Source: CAZKVU01 sp964556475
GTDB taxonomy: Bacteria > Patescibacteriota > Microgenomatia > UBA1406 > HO2-37-13b
NCBI GenBank assembly: GCA_964556475.1
Contig: CAZKVU010000025.1
Span: 1 to 8,500 of the forward strand
DNA: 8,500 nucleotides
Direction: 5' to 3'
Notes under the pieces: model-generated
Databases searched by the model: none
Told to the model about the DNA's origin: nothing
Seen by the model: the letters and a program-made list of their open reading frames with translations, nothing else
Shown here: positions 6,496 through 8,500 of the stretch, piece after piece
Position numbering within the stretch: position 1 is the first letter of the stretch
Layout of the letters: the number at the start of each line of letters is the position of its first letter
Translations under genes and position numbers: made by a program

Positions 6496-7658
6496 GACTT
6501 GCGTGGGCGCTGTTCATTACGCTCATCGTAGGTATCGACGGGTATCACAATCTCCCAGGTCTGGAAGGCTGGGCTCTGACACTTGAGGCGATGGTTGCGG
6601 TAACCATTATTCCAGAGGCTTACGGAACCGGATTCCGTTCAGCCTGGCAATACTGGTCGTCGCGAAGAGCCATCGCACTGGTGTTCTGGCTTACCTTGGG
6701 TCTCGCTGTCACAGGGGTTGCAGTTGCGATTACTGCACACTACCTGGGCTTTGAGAACCCCAGGGCTGTATCTGCCGGATTGCTGGCGACCGACCCCGCC
6801 GCGGTGGGATTGGCGCTCGGACTGGTTGAGGGAAAGCATCTCCTCGGCCTTTTCTGGCAGATGACAGTTGAGTCCATATTAAATGACGCAGTTGGAATAA
6901 GCGTCTATGGATGGGCTCAGGGCCAGACAGTAGTGGAAGCGATGACTGTTGTAGCAAACACAGTCGTTGCTGGCCTCTTGCTGGCAGCAGTTCAGCTCGT
7001 GGTTCAGCTCGTGAGCAGGAAGCTCAAGGCTTCGGCCATCGTGGAGCTTAACATCGTACTCGCTGCGAACGTCGTGTTCGTTGCATACGGTATGCAGCAC
7101 CACATGAGCCTCATCTTGCTGACGGGTGTCGGGTCACTCACAACCAATGCTCTGGGTGCATTTCTTCCAACGGTTACTTCACACCGAGCAGAAGAATTAC
7201 GCCACTACTGGGAACGGCTTAATCAGTTTGGCCTCGCTGCCATTCTGGTAGTCGTAACGTTTCTGGCTCCGGTCAGGACGATCTTCACCAGTAAGCAGGT
7301 CATGGTTGCTGCGATTGCACTGCTTGTTGCAGTGAGCTTCTCGCGACTGCTTGTCGACTTCGGTCACAAGGCTGTTCTCAAGGCCTTGCTCGCCCGAAGG
7401 GGTCATGCTTTCGCAGTAGAGGAAGCGACTGTCAACTGGCTGTGCGGCTCGACCCGACTTGGGGTACCGGCTATCGTTGCAATGCATCTCGCGTCACATG
7501 GCGATCGCCTTGCTGCAGACGCGATGTTTGCTACGATTCTCCTCTCCGGAGCGTTTGTGCCACTTGGCGTGTGGATCATCAAGCACGTTGAAACGCACTT
7601 CGCAAATGGAGAAGAGGCCGGAACCTGGCCACCCATTGGTCGTCGATCGCAGGCTTAG
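6480..7658 (+). CDS. Second CPA-type Na+/H+ antiporter, GC-rich, N-terminally short
   Basis: A membrane cation/proton antiporter of 392 residues from GTG 6480. PEAYGTGFR at 45-53, ATDP at 103-106 and ESILNDAVG at 131-139 (ion-binding Asn135-Asp136) match the CPA1 pattern in order and spacing. The usual NWGGLRG becomes NW...STRLG at 319-328, keeping the Arg but with altered flanks. About ten to eleven helices are visible and no long C-terminal tail. Relative to the 3946-5901 antiporter it begins about 30 residues late, lacking a counterpart of the first helix. The start is doubtful: no ATG, GTG or TTG lies between the upstream TGA (6390) and 6480, the AGAGG before 6480 abuts the codon, and the GTG is inside a hairpin (6470-6495). 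A frameshift joining ATG 6400 is possible. Base use differs from its neighbours (34 of 60 G+C at 7021-7080 against 18 of 60 at 4201-4260), suggesting acquisition by transfer. Confidence 0.85.
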   Translation: MLYLSGLAWALFITLIVGIDGYHNLPGLEGWALTLEAMVAVTIIPEAYGTGFRSAWQYWSSRRAIALVFWLTLGLAVTGVAVAITAHYLGFENPRAVSAGLLATDPAAVGLALGLVEGKHLLGLFWQMTVESILNDAVGISVYGWAQGQTVVEAMTVVANTVVAGLLLAAVQLVVQLVSRKLKASAIVELNIVLAANVVFVAYGMQHHMSLILLTGVGSLTTNALGAFLPTVTSHRAEELRHYWERLNQFGLAAILVVVTFLAPVRTIFTSKQVMVAAIALLVAVSFSRLLVDFGHKAVLKALLARRGHAFAVEEATVNWLCGSTRLGVPAIVAMHLASHGDRLAADAMFATILLSGAFVPLGVWIIKHVETHFANGEEAGTWPPIGRRSQA

Positions 7659-7799
7659 CAACCTGTAATGCGACCACCCGCTCGAGAGGCAGGGAAAGCG
7701 CCCTGGAGGGCGTCCCACTCACCCCCACGGGGCGTGGAACCTGACCCGGTTGACTACCGGTATGTGTGGTGTGATTCCACACGCAGCTCAAGCGGTTGC
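7658..7799 (+). ncRNA. Unrecognised multibranched structured element directly after the second antiporter
   Basis: It begins on the last base of the stop codon. CCGCTCGAG (7678-7686) pairs with CTCAAGCGG (7787-7795) at 8 of 9 positions, and GCAA (7658-7661) with TTGC (7796-7799). This closing helix encloses four hairpins: GGG-aaa-GCGCCC-TGGA-GGGCGT-CCC (7692-7716), CCCC/GGGG (7722-7725/7729-7732), CCGGT/ACCGG with a 5-nt loop (7746-7750/7756-7760), and GTGTGG/CCACAC with a 7-nt loop (7764-7769/7777-7782). No T-tract follows, so it is not an ordinary terminator. It may be a structured 3' UTR, the far half of an element that also includes 6182-6495, or a recombination site in the DNA. No class was recognised. 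Confidence 0.45.
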
Positions 7800-8055
7800 G
7801 AAATCCCATAAAGATGGCGAAGACTACGCAGTCCTCCAAAGGAAGCTCTGCATGCAAGAGAAAACTTGCCTGTAAACTTCCTGACAAAAAGGGGGTGCTG
7901 CTGCGTATAATCGCATGCCTAGAACATCTTTATGGTGGGGGAAATCACTGTCCAGCAAAAAAATCGTACCAGAGCTTGCTTCTGGATAATGATCTTTTGC
8001 TGAACGAGCGCCGTGTTTTCCTTCCCCATCTGATTCTTCTCAAATAAGCGATAAT
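7800..8055. other. Intergenic stretch without a supported gene
   Basis: Composition drifts back from GC-rich to AT-rich here. An 83-codon plus-strand frame (7796-8047, internal ATG at 7814) has no ribosome site, no membrane segment and no family resemblance; it starts in the closing helix of the preceding structured element and is not called. A small CCAGA/TCTGG hairpin (7969-7973/7981-7985) is present. Confidence 0.5.
7881..7911 (+). promoter_or_regulatory. Weak promoter candidate
   Basis: CTGACA (7881-7886), a 19-nt spacer and a perfect TATAAT (7906-7911). The spacer is 2 nt longer than ideal and no convincing gene starts just downstream, so it may be an old or chance site. Confidence 0.25.
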
Positions 8056-8084
8056 TTGAAATCTCCATATGGACGGTCTACAAT
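8056..8084 (+). promoter_or_regulatory. Sigma-70-type promoter giving a leaderless message
   Basis: TTGAAA (8056-8061), a 17-nt spacer and TACAAT (8079-8084) match consensus at 5 of 6 at each hexamer. Seven nucleotides beyond the -10 is position 8091, the A of the downstream ATG, so the message should have no 5' leader. Confidence 0.75.
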
Positions 8085-8090
8085 ATATGT

Positions 8091-8399
8091 ATGACAAAAA
8101 ATCCAATCCTCAATGCTCTTTCTGCACTGGCATACATCATTGTTGTTGCATTCACCATGATACGCATCACAGAGCAAACTGTTTTACCACAAAAAACAAT
8201 CTTTATTCCGATATTTGTGCTCTCGCTCCTTACATTATCCGCATCTATCATGGGGTATATTTTTCTTTCGCAGCCATTACAAATGTATCTTGATGGAAAA
8301 AAGAAGCAGGCAGTGCAATTATTTGTGCAAACTGTCGGGTCATTTGCTGGAATCGTCGGAATACTGATTTTCATATTGCTGTCCGGCATCATTAAGTAA
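8091..8399 (+). CDS. Small three-helix integral membrane protein of unknown function
   Basis: A 102-residue product with three predicted membrane helices at about residues 9-27, 36-58 and 80-100, joined by short polar loops; the second loop carries a Gly-Lys-Lys-Lys-Gln basic patch (around 70-73) that should face the cytoplasm. It has no cleavable signal, no Cys pair and no catalytic motif. Its pattern, NPILNALSALAYI at the start and GYIFLSQPLQMYLDGKKK in the middle, resembles small hypothetical membrane proteins I associate with Parcubacteria genomes; this is from memory and not verified. The promoter at 8056-8084 puts transcription start on the ATG itself, which explains the lack of a Shine-Dalgarno and supports this start. 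Third-position use is AT-rich again, like the left half of the window. It stands alone, ending 41 bp before the next promoter. Function unknown. Confidence 0.8.
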   Translation: MTKNPILNALSALAYIIVVAFTMIRITEQTVLPQKTIFIPIFVLSLLTLSASIMGYIFLSQPLQMYLDGKKKQAVQLFVQTVGSFAGIVGILIFILLSGIIK

Positions 8400-8440
8400 A
8401 AATCCAGGAGCCTATCAGTACGTCTTCCACCATGCATCTC

Positions 8441-8469
8441 TTGACAAAAGATAAACAACGTACTAATAT
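8441..8469 (+). promoter_or_regulatory. Near-consensus sigma-70 promoter of the right-edge gene
   Basis: A perfect TTGACA (8441-8446), a 17-nt spacer and TAATAT (8464-8469). Predicted +1 is near 8476, about 17 nt before ATG 8493. Its -10 overlaps the operator at 8467-8489, the usual arrangement for repression by polymerase exclusion. Confidence 0.78.
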
Positions 8470-8489
8470 ATCCCCATAGGGGGGATATA
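8467..8489. promoter_or_regulatory. CsoR/RcnR-family-type operator (C4/G4 inverted repeat)
   Basis: TATATCCCC (8467-8475) and GGGGATATA (8481-8489) are exact inverted repeats of 9 bp around a 5-bp centre. A C-tract and G-tract flanked by A/T is the operator form bound by CsoR/RcnR/FrmR (DUF156) repressors, which release DNA on binding Cu(I), Ni/Co or formaldehyde. It lies over the -10 and +1 of the promoter, so binding should block transcription of the gene at 8493. The regulator itself is not in the window; autoregulation by the downstream gene is a guess. Confidence 0.7.
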
Positions 8490-8492
8490 CAT

Positions 8493-8500
8493 ATGTCATA
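8493..8500 (+). CDS. 5' end of a metal-regulated gene, cut by the window edge
   Basis: Only ATG-TCA and two further bases are visible (Met-Ser-...). The call rests on the promoter and operator just upstream. By family habit the gene is likely a CsoR-type repressor or a copper-handling protein such as a P1B ATPase or a heavy-metal-associated domain protein. GGGGGG (8479-8484) 8 nt before the ATG may serve as a poor ribosome site. Confidence 0.5.

Noticed and set aside
6182..7799. Group I or group II intron with the antiporter as internal ORF
   Set aside because: The RNA-ORF-RNA layout suggested it, but no 5' GUGYG end, no domain V-like hairpin, no group I P7/S-type core and no reverse transcriptase or homing endonuclease were found. 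Covariance search would be needed to reopen it.
7658..7800. Integron attC site after a gene cassette
   Set aside because: A folded element after an ORF fits, but the outer bases do not give the RYYYAAC and GTTRRRY core sites, and no integrase is present.
7796..8047. 83-codon plus-strand ORF
   Set aside because: TTG start within the preceding helix, no ribosome site, low-complexity basic start, no membrane or domain pattern.
1..8500. CRISPR array, tRNA gene or insertion sequence
   Set aside because: No regularly spaced direct repeats, cloverleaf with CCA-type acceptor end, or transposase was seen on either strand.

Overview
The window reads as a bacterial, mostly AT-rich chromosome segment rich in monovalent and divalent cation transport. 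Compact spacing, near-leaderless promoters, a small three-helix membrane protein and a stand-alone formylglycine-generating-enzyme-like fragment fit a Patescibacteria/CPR (Parcubacteria-like) genome. That assignment is an inference; no rRNA or marker gene is present.

Layout. Positions 39-308 hold a short FGE/SUMF1-type domain. Positions 353-2899 (+) encode an 848-residue P3-type (MgtA-like) P-type ATPase. It converges on a CaCA-family calcium/cation exchanger at 3893-2946 (-). That gene is divergent from a 651-residue CPA1/NhaP-type Na+/H+ antiporter at 3946-5901 (+). The two divergent starts are 52 bp apart and share a palindromic -10 region. A hairpin plus T-tract at 5970-6007 probably ends the antiporter transcript.

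From about 6180 to 7800 the sequence changes character. Base composition and third codon positions become GC-rich. The block holds a second, unrelated-looking CPA-type antiporter ORF (6480-7658) flanked on both sides by dense nested inverted repeats: at least eleven helices in 6182-6495, including two tidy three-way junctions and a UUCG-capped hairpin, and a multibranched element at 7658-7799. No known RNA class was recognised. This RNA-antiporter-RNA unit is the least explained and most interesting part of the window. It could be a cation-responsive leader plus a structured 3' UTR carried on a horizontally acquired cassette.

After 7800 the AT-rich background returns, with a 102-residue three-helix membrane protein (8091-8399) whose sigma-70-like promoter puts +1 on its own ATG. 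The window ends with a near-consensus promoter overlapped by a 9-bp-arm C4/G4 inverted repeat of the CsoR/RcnR operator type, and the first codons of a gene starting at 8493, probably a metal-responsive regulator or efflux gene. Together the genes suggest an ion-homeostasis island: ATP-driven divalent cation transport, sodium- or proton-coupled exchange of Ca2+ and Na+, and a metal-sensing switch at the right edge.
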